Shown piece by piece: positions 24,365 to 35,777 of a stretch of DNA of 64,000 nucleotides. The DNA is from Pyrrhoderma lamaoense (taxonomy: Eukaryota > Basidiomycota > Agaricomycetes > Hymenochaetales > Hymenochaetaceae), in assembly GCA_002794735.1 (NCBI GenBank), contig NBAZ01000009.1, positions 62,001 through 126,000 on the forward strand. Reading direction: 5' to 3'. The position numbers and the translations under genes are program-made. The notes beneath the pieces were generated by a model. That model saw only the letters and a program-made list of their open reading frames with translations. It did no database searches and was not told the origin of the DNA. Numbering within the stretch: the first letter of the stretch is position 1; every line of letters starts with the position of its first letter.

Positions 24365-25330
24365 CTATTTTAATGGCGGGTGATGGGGGTCGGTATCTGG
24401 CCACCAACCTGGAGCCGGGTGGATCAATGGATCGGGGTCTGTGCTTGTTGATAGGTTCGTGAGTGTGTGTTCGAGTTCGGGTTCGTATGATGAACTTGGA
24501 TCTCTTGTTGTTGGTGGTCTGGAGTAGTCTCGATGTCTACCTTCATAGTTCACTATATCCAAGTGAAAAAAGTAAAATTGAGAAGTAGTCAGCCACCATT
24601 TCCCAAAGACGGATGATCAATACACAATGCACAATGCGCGATACACAATGAAACGTGAAAAAGGAGAGGGACACACATACCTCTAGCAGCATCGGGACTA
24701 ATATATTATGGAGGGTAAAAAGCGTCATCGACAACACCAATATCTAGATTAACGACTGTACCAGAACTGTAACCATGAACATGACCATATCCATAACTGT
24801 GAGTGTTACTTGAACTGTTAACACGGCCTGTCCCTCCTCCTGCCGCGCTTCTACTTCTGCTTATACTCCTATTCCTATTCCTATCTCTTTCACGTTCGCG
24901 TTCGCGTTTGAGAGCGAAACGTCTGAGACTGAGATCCTGACCGAGACCCAGACCTTGGCATTAATTGGTGAGCAATACCACTGGCACTCACACCCTGCCT
25001 GCTAGTAGTACTATACGGGTCGTTCTGAAGGGTATGTGCATGTGTATGCGATTGGGAGAGTGATCGTGGTACATGTCAGCAGACGACGATAATGGGCTGC
25101 TGCTGAGGTTGAGATTGATGAGAACGAGAAGAGGGAGGTGGTGGTGGTCAGTGGTGAGGACGTGGGTAACTTGTGATTGGGGCTTGTTGGGCTGTACGTA
25201 AATATTGCATTCAATTATCTTTCTCTCCTCTAGCTGGTACAACCAGTGAATGGGTAGTAAGGGCTGTTGTTTTGTGTTTTGTGCTAGTGCTAGCCCCTCT
25301 TCTTCTTCTTTAAGTCTTCTGAAAAGGTTG
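24365..25330 (-). pseudogene. Degraded Ser/Gln/Pro/His-rich coding region in the spacer (possible adenylate cyclase N-terminus)
   Basis: On the minus strand, coding texture runs from about 25330 to 24681 with SSRSHQSQPQQQPIIVV, LSQSHTHAHTLQNDPYS, RERERDRNRNRS and VVNLDIGVVDDAFYPP. A GTATGT donor at 24680 and a TAG acceptor at 24553 join it to NYEGRHRDYSRPPTTRD, ending in a stop near 24365. At least three in-frame stops and one frame change occur, so it is decayed. It lies upstream of, and in the same orientation as, the left-arm adenylate cyclase pseudogene, and fungal adenylate cyclases begin with long disordered regions; assignment as that N-terminus is inference only. Confidence 0.45.
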
Positions 25331-26416
25331 AGGGTGTTGTTTGGTGTTGCCTTTGAGGTATAACGACCTTGTAGAGTTAGAATATGAATGATAGTTTGAT
25401 TGAGTGATGGTTTGGTGAGCGATGGGCGATGAGCGATGAGGCGGTATTAAGAGCAAGAGCGAGAGAGAAGGGGGAAGAGAGGGAGTTGTTATATTTTATG
25501 TGGCATATTGTCCTCTATTGGGTCCTGAGTCAAGTCAAGTGACGACTATACAAATCAAAAAGTTAGTGGCTTTGCTCCTCAAACTTTAGAAGGCGCAGGA
25601 ACAGCAACAGAACAAAGGGATGTAAAGTGGAGACAGGAATTTATAAGTAGGTTAAGTAAAGTTAACAATAAGGTAAACCGACGAAGTGGATGGAATGATG
25701 AAAATTGTGTTTCGGGTCCGATAAAAGGAGGGAAGGAGGGAAGAGGGCTGATCACCAACGACCCAAATTTGTAAATTCAGAACCATACACGTATGATGCA
25801 ACACACAAAGAAGGGTTGGGTCCGAAGGTAAGACTAATGAAAGCAAGGCAAAAGAAAAAGTAGGGTAGAGTAAAAAAGTGGGAAAGGGTTACATAGACGG
25901 ATAAATGAACAGGTCCCTCTTCCTTCTGAGACAAAACCCTTAAGCGTTACTTGGTCCTTTATAAAAGGGTTTTTGGGAGTTATCGTGTCCAAATTGATAA
26001 AAGGCAGGAGAAACGGAATGCACGTAGAAGAGAAAAAGCAAATAGTGTAAAGTATAAAGAAAGAAAATTGATGGACACATTATTGTATGAATTCAGAAGG
26101 AATATCTTAGATTTTTAAGAGGTTCGAGAGAAAATGACGTGAAGCAAAAAGATGAAAGAGAAGACTTACTGGTTCAGCCCAATTCCTGATAGCCCTCAGA
26201 TTCAGACCGATTTCTGATAGCTCTCCAATTCGGACCTGTGTCTTGTAGCTTCTAAGGGTCGTAAAAGTGCATGCGTTGAGGGAGAGGGAAGGGAGTATGA
26301 TGCGTACGCGTGATGTCGGAGTAACGTCCAGTGACTAGTTCACCGCCCCTCCTCCTCCTCCCCTATTAGATACTTCGGCGTGTTTATCTGTGTGCTGTTT
26401 TAGGTGGTATTGCACA
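25331..26416. other. Spacer of the inverted repeat, no gene seen
   Basis: Single-copy DNA within this window between the repeat arms: purine-rich on the plus strand, without coding texture. Two similar short segments near 26176-26240 (CAATTCCTGATAGC and CGATTTCTGATAGC) form a small local duplication. Confidence 0.5.
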
Positions 26417-26789
26417 ATGCTGTGCAAAAATGCGTGACGCGTGGGCTTTGTAACACGATATTTCTTCCCGAGACAGGACATCAATGCTATGTAATACATA
26501 GTGAATCAAACTATCGACGCGGCTGTTTACACCTCCACACTGATCCCAGGTCTTTTGAAAAACAGAAATAAGAAACAATAAGCTATATCAAGCAATAACA
26601 TTATGCTGGTGTACAGCATTGTTCCCCTCAACAATTGTCCTTGCTTCTGAATCTGAATCTGAATCTGAAACTTGTCTGCTATCTGTCTCCCGAGTTTTCT
26701 CTTTTGATTCTTCGCCACCTGAAAAATCTAACAAGTTTCAAATGCCTTCCTAATCACACTGAGGCTATACAAGGCTGCTAATTGTACTC

Positions 26790-27390
26790 TTGGAGGCCAA
26801 TATCTCAGGCTCAGCATGTCTCGGGCACACCTGGATGAACATAATCATCCAATGTTTTCCGAACAACAATAGAACAAAATTTCTGCATCTATTCGTATAT
26901 ATAATGCTGGTTATTTCCTATAGCACTCTCTATCGCAAAGCAAACATGACGCATGTAATCGCCAACTACCATGGACGTGCTGTCGACATTCCCAAGTCGA
27001 GAAGGGACTTGTTCAACGAACGACTTGAAGAGATTGGGGATCGGTTACGAGGGCGGAAAACTCAAGGTGACTCTCAATCATAACTAATCATAATGCATAC
27101 TCAAACATAATTTTATGAATAGTTTTCACACGATATCACATAACCCAAGCTTCAGAGATGCTTCAGATAAAAACAATAATGTGGATGGACAAGCCTAAGG
27201 TAAGTATATGATATATTTACAGTAGCTGTCACAATATGCCTAACAACTTGAGAAGACAGATATCATCGTGACTAAGAAAGGCTCGAAAGACATCCTCTAC
27301 TATAGGAGTCTTCCTTTACATAACTTTTGGATACGGATTGAATTTGAAGAAAGTGTGAGAGCCGAAGCCATGCTCACTGAAAAAGACGAT
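26790..27390 (+). pseudogene. Unrecognised three-exon gene fragment, right-arm copy
   Basis: Mirror copy of the left-arm fragment. Exons are about 26947-27064, 27155-27199 and 27256-27390, with donors GTGACT, GTAAGT and GTAAGG. The translated pieces are identical to the left copy. It precedes the right-arm adenylate cyclase pseudogene on the same strand. Family unknown. Confidence 0.45.
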
Positions 27391-27654
27391 GTAAGGATTT
27401 CTATCTTTCATACTGGACTTGACATTCATTGATATCCCAATACAGTTTATAATTTACAACGATCACTCAAATAAAGCTGTCACGAAAGTCAATTGAGAGA
27501 GAATTGTGAATCATTGGATACTAGGATCAGCGAGGCATCTTCTTTTTGCGTCTGGCAATGTTTATCTATTCTTGTTTTTCATATATATGTGTTCTGTGGC
27601 TATGATAACTATACCGATTTCATGATGAATAATAATCTTGAGGTACTCGTGAAA

Positions 27655-30018
27655 GTATGTCGAGCGAGAACGCGAGTAAAAGCTCACGAGGTAGCGAGCT
27701 TGAAAGCAGTTAACAGTTTAGTAGTTTCAGCGCATCAGTAGCAGGCCTTCATCTTTTGGCAACATCCCCTTTTATCTCGTCCGTATATTCAATTACAACC
27801 TTCATATCTCAGAAATCCATTCTTCATGTGTGATGCCCTTCATCACCGTAGAGCCCTGCCGAACTTCAGTACAAATAGGGTCTCCCCCAAAACCCACTTG
27901 CTCAAAGTATCCGGCTCAAATCTGGATTCAAATCAACACAATGGGAATGGTGAACTATCTTTTCCTATCGAGTTTTTTCAGCCAGGGATGGGCAGCTTCA
28001 GAAAGCTGGGATGCTGAAGGACACGATGGTATGCTAGATATCATGAACTACACGGACTCGGACGCATCAGACTCACTGGGCGCGGAACGTCCCCAACAGG
28101 CAGTAAACTATCAGCGATGGCGAACACGGAATCCTAAGCGGGCATAGAGTATACCTATGTATCAGAATCATATATATCGGAGTGACGGAACATATCATTC
28201 AGTAAAATATCCCTTCAACAACCGTTGTTGAGCTGTTACCGATATCGAATCAGAAGTTATCGTTGGATGTGACGAGAGACACACACACGATGTATGTGGA
28301 AGAACGGGAACGGGGTGCATATGACAATAATTTCGAGCCACAGTTTTTATAAACTATAAACAACTTAAAGAACATATCCTTATAATCCTATCTCCTACTG
28401 AACGGCCTGCCGACCTTATTCGAAGAAGACTCAAGTAAGCTGGATATGACGTCGCAGATGGATTACAGACATCAGGTTCGGAGGAAACTAGTTTTTTGTT
28501 AAATTTTACATTCAAAAGCAACTTCTTGGGAGACAAGGTATGCTAAAATTTTGCACCTATATTTAATATTACAGTTCCTAAATATAATCACATGATTTAG
28601 CAAGGGGCCCTGCACGCAGGTACTTGACTCTTCTCACAATGGCATAACTCAACTTGAACTTACGATCTTTCCTGGACCTTCACTTCCTGCCCACTTTGCC
28701 TTATATCTCTGGACACCCCCCAAGCCAAACTCAATCGTTCGGATGAATCTGCCTCTACATACCTTACACCTCTTAAGACGCTTCATCCTGATCATAACGC
28801 ATTCTATCTATATATGTCTTTCCCGAAACTCTTGGTTTACTTACACAGATAAAAAAACTTAACATGTTCAGATAATCAACTAGATGCTTTGCCAGAAAGC
28901 ATTGGACAACTGCAACAACTTGTAACTCTTAATGCCCATAATAACTGTCTAACGGAGTTGCCCGCAAGCATGTTACGATGCGAGTCTTTGGAAACAACCA
29001 ATGTAACACCGAAGTTGCTTATCAACTGGCATGAACCCCCTAGCTCAGTTACAAGTGTTGACAACTTCGGTCAATATGACACTTCAGCACTTGTATCGCA
29101 TACACAGGACGATCTTCGTAATTTATCAGCAGCAGCGTCATCACTTAGACAGCATCATCTTACTCCAAGTTCTTCCCTCTGAGCATGGGAAGTCGACGAG
29201 TTAACAGTACTGGATATTGGTAGCAATGGTTTGATATACAATTTTCATAATTGGGAATTCGATTGGAGTTGGTAAGGAAATTCTTTAGTCTTGCAACCTA
29301 GAGTATTTACGTTATTGATTTAGGAGTCACAACAATGTGTTGCGTTATTTAGATCTTTCTGGAAACAAACTGCTCAAAATCCAGCTTGATCTTAACGGGA
29401 TGTCTGTGGTGTATCAGCAGTATTTAAACAATAGAAAAATTTTTGCGGATTCCGCTGAATTGAGACAGCTACGTGTTCTTGGTCTTATGGACGTAATTGT
29501 AACTCAAACATGCCTGAGGACGATGAGATACGGCGTGTCTCATCCCTCTAACTGAAGTTAACCAAATGGAATACGGTATTACAGATACATCAGGCAAGAA
29601 ATATGTGCTGGGTATACTGGAAGTTGTTGTTCCGGAAATAAAGAGGTTTACTTTGTCGGCTGGACAATACACGTCACAATTTCTGGGGATGCATTGGCTG
29701 TGATCTCAAGACAGGGATCTGCTCATGTAGTGACCCGAAAGCACGAGCCCCTTGATAAAGTTGAGACTACTCATATCCGTGCTGCAGAAGGCTGGGTATC
29801 GCCAGATGGACTTGTCAATGATCTATTTGAAGTCTCCCTTTTTTCAGTTACTACAATCTTTTGCCTGCAGTCAATCTACGACCAGATACCATAATCTGGA
29901 ACCTTTCTGAATTGGAAGAACTCTTTATCATTGCGAATCGCGGGCATTGAGATTATGTCTCACATCGTACTGCTGTGGATATCGCACGAACGCTCAGGTT
30001 TAGTATTGGCGTCGATCC
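27655..30018 (+). pseudogene. Adenylate cyclase (fungal type) pseudogene, right-arm copy
   Basis: Same content as the left copy: Ser-rich segment (27655-27820), putative G-alpha-binding segment (about 27830-28147), RA domain (about 28205-28540, with the same TAA replacing a Gln codon after PTERPADLIRRRLK), LRR region (about 28620-29560) and PP2C-like region (about 29470-30018). In fungi the full protein makes cAMP and is controlled by Ras and G-alpha through these N-terminal domains. Here the catalytic domain is missing and the dispersed repeat follows directly. Stops shared by both arms show the gene was already broken before the arms duplicated, unless gene conversion has homogenised them. 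Confidence 0.88.
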
Positions 30019-30853
30019 TGAAGTTGGGGACGTCGATGCGGACGTGGGCGTGGGCGCGGAGTAGTCAGTCGGGAACAGTGATAACGAAGAGCCCAAAATC
30101 CTACGCCTCTCAAGCACCACATCATGCACGCTACCTCACCCACACCAAAGTAATGATGGTAACGAACCCGTTAAAGAAGATCAGAGACGGAGGGACAACT
30201 GATGGAGGAGACGGACGGCAACGATTGGTATATTTGGGGTTTTCCTTTTTTTTCTGATATACCTATCATCTGAGAGACACCTTTCTTGGTCTGTTCCATT
30301 GGCACTTCTTGTTCTAAGTCTGATCCAAAAGGGATTCTGGAGTTGAGTCTGTGTCAAGTCTGGTGATGGTTCGATATGATATGATATGATATGATATGAT
30401 ATGGATTGGGTGGATTGTATATGGTAGAATTAATGAAAGGGAGTGTTTTTATACGTGTTTTGTGGTTGTGCTTTTCCTTTCTCGGTCGTATTCAATCGTG
30501 CTTAGAATAAAGAAACCAGAAAGTTGGAAGAACAAACGGGTAGAACGGGGATGATGGAAGAAAGGAAGAAGAGAAGAGAAGAAGAGAGGATTGAGTAGGA
30601 GACTACTTTTCTTATACATGCATTATATTATGATTGTGATATATTGTCAGATACACCATCCTCTTATAATACAACGTACAGATTAAGTGATTTCAAAGCA
30701 AAATTCTCAAAATCCCAACATTAGCATCCTACACACATACGAGTAGAGACAACTAAGAGTACTAGCTACTATGCTGTGCAAAAATGCGGGACACGTGGGC
30801 TTTGTAACACGATATTTCTTCCCGAGACAGGACATCAAGTGAATCAAACTATC
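30019..30853 (-). repeat. Dispersed repeat, copy 3 (right arm, inverted)
   Basis: Inverted partner of copy 1, with one more 5-base unit in the microsatellite (GATAT x6 at about 30373). Like copy 1 it lacks both the 16-base palindromic insert and the roughly 160-base segment of copy 2. It separates the truncated adenylate cyclase from the kinase gene. Confidence 0.85.
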
Positions 30854-30988
30854 ATAATCATATGAAATGCATTGTGTTTAAAAAGGCACGTGACTTTATT
30901 ATGTCACGTTGTGACTGCACGCGACTCTATCGCGTTTACCTTTGACATTCACAATTCAACTTACTACTAGTATCTAGCATCCTTCACC

Positions 30989-33756
30989 ATGGTGCTCAAC
31001 TCTCACTCTGGGAGCGAAAGATCACATACACTGGGTGAAAAACTACTAATATCACCTCATGCTACAGCTCCGATAAGTGAACCCGTTTCTCCGTATATCA
31101 GCACGGCCCTTGAGCTTGGGACGGCAGGTGCTTCGTCTAACAAGTTGCCCGACGTAGTACAAAGAGTCGTGCCGGATGCAATCGGCGAAAGAATTATAGC
31201 CCCTCTTCCCCGGTCCTTAGCGGGCCCTACTTCGTCTTCAAGGATAAGCTCCCAAACTGCTCCCTCCAGTGCAGCAAGGAGCGCTCCGACGTTACTTGGG
31301 GATTCGCCCGTAAAAGCTCGTTTGGCGGTTATTGAAGAGTGTCGCTGTGACTATGTCAACTCTCAGCGGAAGGCCATTATAGAGCAACTAGGGTCAACTG
31401 TTCCCTGGGGGACATCGGAGTATCGCACATCGATTATCCCCCTCTGCGTCCTGAATTCGATATTGATAGAATATCAGACTATCTAATAACGAAAAAACAT
31501 CTCAAGAGGAGAGGAGACTCCTATAACTGGAGGGAACTCGAGACGAAAACCAAAGCAAATGAAAGCATGACGTATAACGAGCCTCTTGAGAACGTCTTCA
31601 ATGCTATCATTGATGCTGCTCGGGAAACCAGTGGAATCGATGAAACCCCAACACTGGTGCTATCCACTGATGGAAACCATGCACCATGGTCAGTGAGAAG
31701 GAGTGATATCAAGCCAGACGGGTTCCTAGTAATACAAGACTCCGATGAAACGAAAGAAAACAACACTATATGGTATAATATAGCGGCTTGCTTTGCCTTC
31801 AAAACAAATAGGCACAGCAATGACGAATTTGAAGTATGCTCTTTTCTTCAGCTTGATTTGTAAAGAAACTGATCTGTACATATCTGTAGAATATCTCTCA
31901 GGCTGTGCATAGCATGCAACACGTATTAGCGATCGATCCCTGTCGGAGATTTACTTTCGGCTTCAACATCGAGAAGACAAACATAAAGTTATGGATTGCC
32001 ACTCGGGCTATGGTCATAAGCTGTGAAAGCTTTGATTCTCAGACTGTATGTTGGAGATAGTCTGCATACTCTTCTGTTTTTTATTATTAATATGTTTGCA
32101 GCAATATAAGGAATTAATACGACTCTTTCTCTCCCTGTCATTTGCTAACAAGGAGGAACTTGGGTGGGATATGACGGTGAAGCCAGAGGTTGAAAGGAAT
32201 GGGCGAAAATACGACTTCGAGGTTGCGGGAGAGCACTATCATACAAGCGAACAGGACATGATTGTTGGGGATAAGGCAACTGATATCCTTGGTTCCGGCA
32301 CTAGGATTTGGCATGCACGGAAGGGTTCAAGACATGATGGCGATGAGGTGGTTATCAAGGACTACTGGCCGAGCGAAGAACGGGAGACGGAGGATGTCTT
32401 GCACAGGATGATCCTTGATGATATCAAGGATGCGGAGAAGAGGCAATTTTTCATAGAGCATACCCTAAATCCGATAGCAGCGGAGAGTGTGATGGCATGT
32501 GGTAAGGAAGACCATACGGAAAAGACGATCCTACGTGGTGAATCTCCTGATGGGTCGATATCATACAAGTTCCCTGTTCCCTTGAATCAGGCTTCATATA
32601 AGGGTAAATCCGCCAATCTGCCTGGGATAGAGGAGCTGCTGAAGACAGAGGGGCGGCGTCTAGTGCGTGAGCTGGAAAAAAATAAACGTGCAAGATATTA
32701 TCACCGGAAGCATCACAGGATCGTGTACAAAGAAGTTGCAACCCCATTTTACAAAATCAGAAATACCAAGGAGATGTATATTGTCATAGTTGATGCGTTG
32801 AAGAGTAAGTCTGCACCTTTCTATAGTGCACAACAATTGTCTCACCGTCTATCTCACAGCACTGTTGATATTGCACGAAGCAGGGTGGGTCCATCGAGAC
32901 ATTAGTGCCGGCAATTTATACTTGTATGAGGATCCTGTTAGTAAAGAGAAGCGAGGATTAATCGGAGACTTTGAGTATGCCAAGAAGGTAGGGTGGGGTG
33001 GCCAGCATGACATCCGCACTGTGCGTATATATTCTCTTCTTGCTCAATATTTTATTTCTTGGAGCTCACATTGACAATAGGGAACACCTAACTTCATGGC
33101 AGTCGAAATTGCGCGTCAGGATCATCAGTTTAGGACACAGATTAAAAAAAAAATCATTTACGGACTTCTTTTCCTCAGCACGTACGAGAAACAAGTACAG
33201 CAAGCGGTTATCAAAGGAGGTGGAAGATGGTGGTATCTTCTATAACTACATACACGACTTGGAGTCTCTCTGGTGGATAATCGTCTGGATGTCACTTTTA
33301 TACAAGGCTTCTCCCTCGACAGATGAAGAGGATCAGGATAGACTCGACAAACAAAAGGAGTATTACTATAAGCTGTTTCCCGGTGACATGTCTGTGGATG
33401 AACGATCGAAATTTCTCACAAACGAGAGGACTTTTACAAAAATTATACAATCCATCCCTCATGCTTTCCTAAAACAAGGACTTCTTATAGAATGTTTTCG
33501 AGAAGTTATGTTGTACTCTTACACAAATGCGGAGGCCAGTACACCGAGTTCGGAACCAATCCGCTTTCCCGACACAGATCGACTGCATGATGCCATTTTG
33601 TTTCAGATTCCCGATTTTGAGTTCGAGGAGATGGAAGTTACTCTCATACTAAGCAAAGAGGAAGGCAACCACGACGAAACACGTTTCAAGGGTAGCAAGA
33701 GACGAGCAGATGATGACCCACAAAAAGCGGGCAGTAACTCGAAAAAGACCAGGTAA
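30989..33756 (+). CDS. FunK1-type fungal protein kinase, right-arm copy (two frameshifts)
   Basis: Exons are 30989-31833, 31890-32045, 32102-32804, 32827-33020 and 33081-33756, matching the left copy site for site. Protein differences include Val for Leu in VKPEVERN and Lys for Met in YYYKLF. Two lesions are seen. A run of five C at 31438-31442 corresponds to six G on the left, removing one base and ending the first exon early. An extra T at about 33142, just before a run of ten A, shifts the frame between the GTPNFMAV and SFTDFF segments. Conversely, the segment before HDLESLWW that is frameshifted on the left is intact here. The catalytic motifs are the same as in the left copy. Confidence 0.87.
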
Positions 33757-34218
33757 GAACCAATTTATCTCTAGGCTGTTCACTTGTCTTATTTCATCCA
33801 GACTTGGATAGGGTTTCTTACACGTTTCACCCGAATGGATTCAATCATAACCAACATACCTGTGATCGCATGCCTTACACTTATAGTTTCAAAATCTGAT
33901 CTTGCATTTGTACTCATCACGGATCTCTCACTTGTAACAACTCTGTCAATATACCTACTTACACGTGTATTTATATTCATTCTCTAACAACATGTTACCT
34001 TTGATTGTATGTATGTCTTTGAATATAGGGACTAATCAACTCATATGATGTATAAAGCTAAGTGGCTTTAATCTGAGAAACATATTTTTATATACATGTG
34101 CTTTAGTCATAATGGAGAGACGAGTCACACTGATGTTTTTGGTTGCATGTATACCCCATCCAGTACTTTCACAGTTTTCATCCACCATCTGCATGTACTT
34201 ATAGGTTATACAATCAAA

Positions 34219-34590
34219 GTAAGTCGAACGAGAACGCGAGATTAAGTTCACAAGGTAGCGGGTTTGAAAGCAGTAGTTTCAGCGCATCAGTAGCAAGCCT
34301 TCATCCTTTAGCAACATCCCCTTTTATCTCGTCCGTATATTCAATTACAACCTTCATATCTTAGAAATCCATCTAGCATGTGTGTTGATTCATCATCGCC
34401 GTGGAGCACCGCCGAACTTCAGTACAAATAAGACTCCCACCCCCCTCCCAAAAGCAACTTGCACAAAAATACCCCGGCTCAAAGCTGGATCCAAATCAAC
34501 GCAATGGGAATGGTAAACTATTTGTTCCTGCTGAGTTTCTTATCCTGGGATTGGCAGCTCCAGAAAGCTGGGCTGTTGAAAGGCCGCATC
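34219..34590 (+). pseudogene. Third, divergent adenylate cyclase N-terminal fragment
   Basis: Similar in direct orientation to 27655-28015. The Ser-rich part reads NENARLSSQGSGFESSSFSA without the stop found in the arm copies, and the following segment includes SKLDPNQRNGNGKL and LGLAAPESWAVE, the counterpart of the ESWDAEGHDG segment. It then ends in T-rich DNA. It joins the outer edge of the right arm directly, marking the breakpoint. Confidence 0.7.
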
Positions 34591-34639
34591 TGTTTTTTTT
34601 TTGTTTGTTTCTTAGTTTTCAGTTTTTTTTAAAAAAAAG

Positions 34640-34920
34640 CCCTTCTACTTTCCCGTTCCCCGACTATTCTAACTCCTTGCTTGTATCAGCTCCTATTTCT
34701 CTGTTCTGTCATGTCTTGGTTTAGTTCTTATTTATAACTCTCTACAGTTTACAGTCTCAGTATTGGTTTTGGATAACGTATCTACAAACGATATAAATTT
34801 AGGTATACCTCGGGGTCCTCTTTTTTTTCTTTCTGATATACATGCTACCTGAGAGGCTCCTTTCGTGATCTGTTCCGTTGACATCTCTTGTTTTTTTATG
34901 TGTTTCTTAGATTAGACTTG
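34640..34920 (+). repeat. Short inverted repeat, left member
   Basis: Pairs in inverted orientation with about 36345-36650. Shared blocks include GGATAACGTATCTACAAACG with the following ATATAAATTTAGG (34771-34803 against 36464-36496), GTCATGTCTTGGTTTA and TTTCTGATATACATG. Part of it is also the end segment of the dispersed repeat. Ends are approximate. Confidence 0.75.
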
Positions 34921-35269
34921 GAGAAGTGGGGACAAGCGAGAATAGGTTTGATGAACGTGTAATTATATGTTTTACTTTCTTCTAGTTGCTTTCTAATAGG
35001 AGAACTAATATCATATCTAGAACTTACCTCTGAAGCAAAACAAAGTGCAATCAATCAGTTATGGACTTTGTCTCAGTACGACAAGGAAGCACTACGTCTT
35101 TGCCTCTGTAGTCGTTGGAATTATACATCAATACAAATGAGAATGTTAGTCTCGTGTCAGAAAGATCAGAAGTTATTGATCCTCAAATAGCAAAACTGTT
35201 TTGATTGTCTTAATCTAGAATTTGATTTTCCTTTTTTGATTTTTCTTTTCTTTTTTTTGACACTCGACA

Positions 35270-35757
35270 CTCAAGTGACTAGTGACTTGTTTGTAAGTTC
35301 TTTACTAATAGATGAATATTTTTCTTGAGATTATAAACGTATCCGTTTGCATATATATTGTGATAATTAGGTACATGTATAAATATACGTCAAATCCAGA
35401 TTACACTTTTACGTCATATGATTAATCGTGAACTTCATTGAGGGGGGTGAAAGGGACACCTTTGCATAACGAGCAACATAAAAGGAAGTACGTCTGATAA
35501 TTAGATCTCGGAAAGAAAAAAGACATATGATTACTTTCTCTTCATATCTTCTTGTATATACATTCATGTTTTCGGTTGTATCAAGTTGTTGAAGGGATAC
35601 GAGGAAAAGAAATTCCTATTTTCGTCATGATCACTATTATTCTTTAATGTGGTTCTTATCATAGTGGTAGTGTTAGTATAAGTTATTTTTTAAGATTAAC
35701 TTGAAGTGAGAGAAACCTTTTAATGGTGGGTCGAAGTAGAAATTTAGTAAGTACATG
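35270..35757 (+). repeat. Right copy of the direct repeat flanking the block
   Basis: Direct-orientation partner of 14565-15087, with numerous substitutions and gaps. Together the two copies bracket the inverted-repeat region (about 20 kb). No coding potential was recognised in it. Confidence 0.8.
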
Positions 35758-35777
35758 CGCACAGGTCCATAAAATCA

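Larger units (their letters stand above)
26417..34214 (-). repeat. Right arm of the large inverted repeat (about 7.8 kb)
   Basis: Reverse-complement partner of 15552-23336, with the same gene content in mirror order. Its inner end stops inside the dispersed repeat (ATGCTGTGCAAAA); its outer end stops after GTTATACAAT, where it joins a divergent adenylate cyclase fragment. The first 99 bases carry the 16-base palindromic insert also found in copy 2 of the dispersed repeat, so this end was derived from a copy-2-like sequence. Confidence 0.95.

Noticed and set aside
15552..34214. Inverted repeat as a pure fold-back sequencing artefact
   Set aside because: The arms differ by substitutions, a microsatellite unit and several gaps, and they are separated by 3.1 kb of spacer of which over 2 kb is unique, which a simple fold-back would not give.
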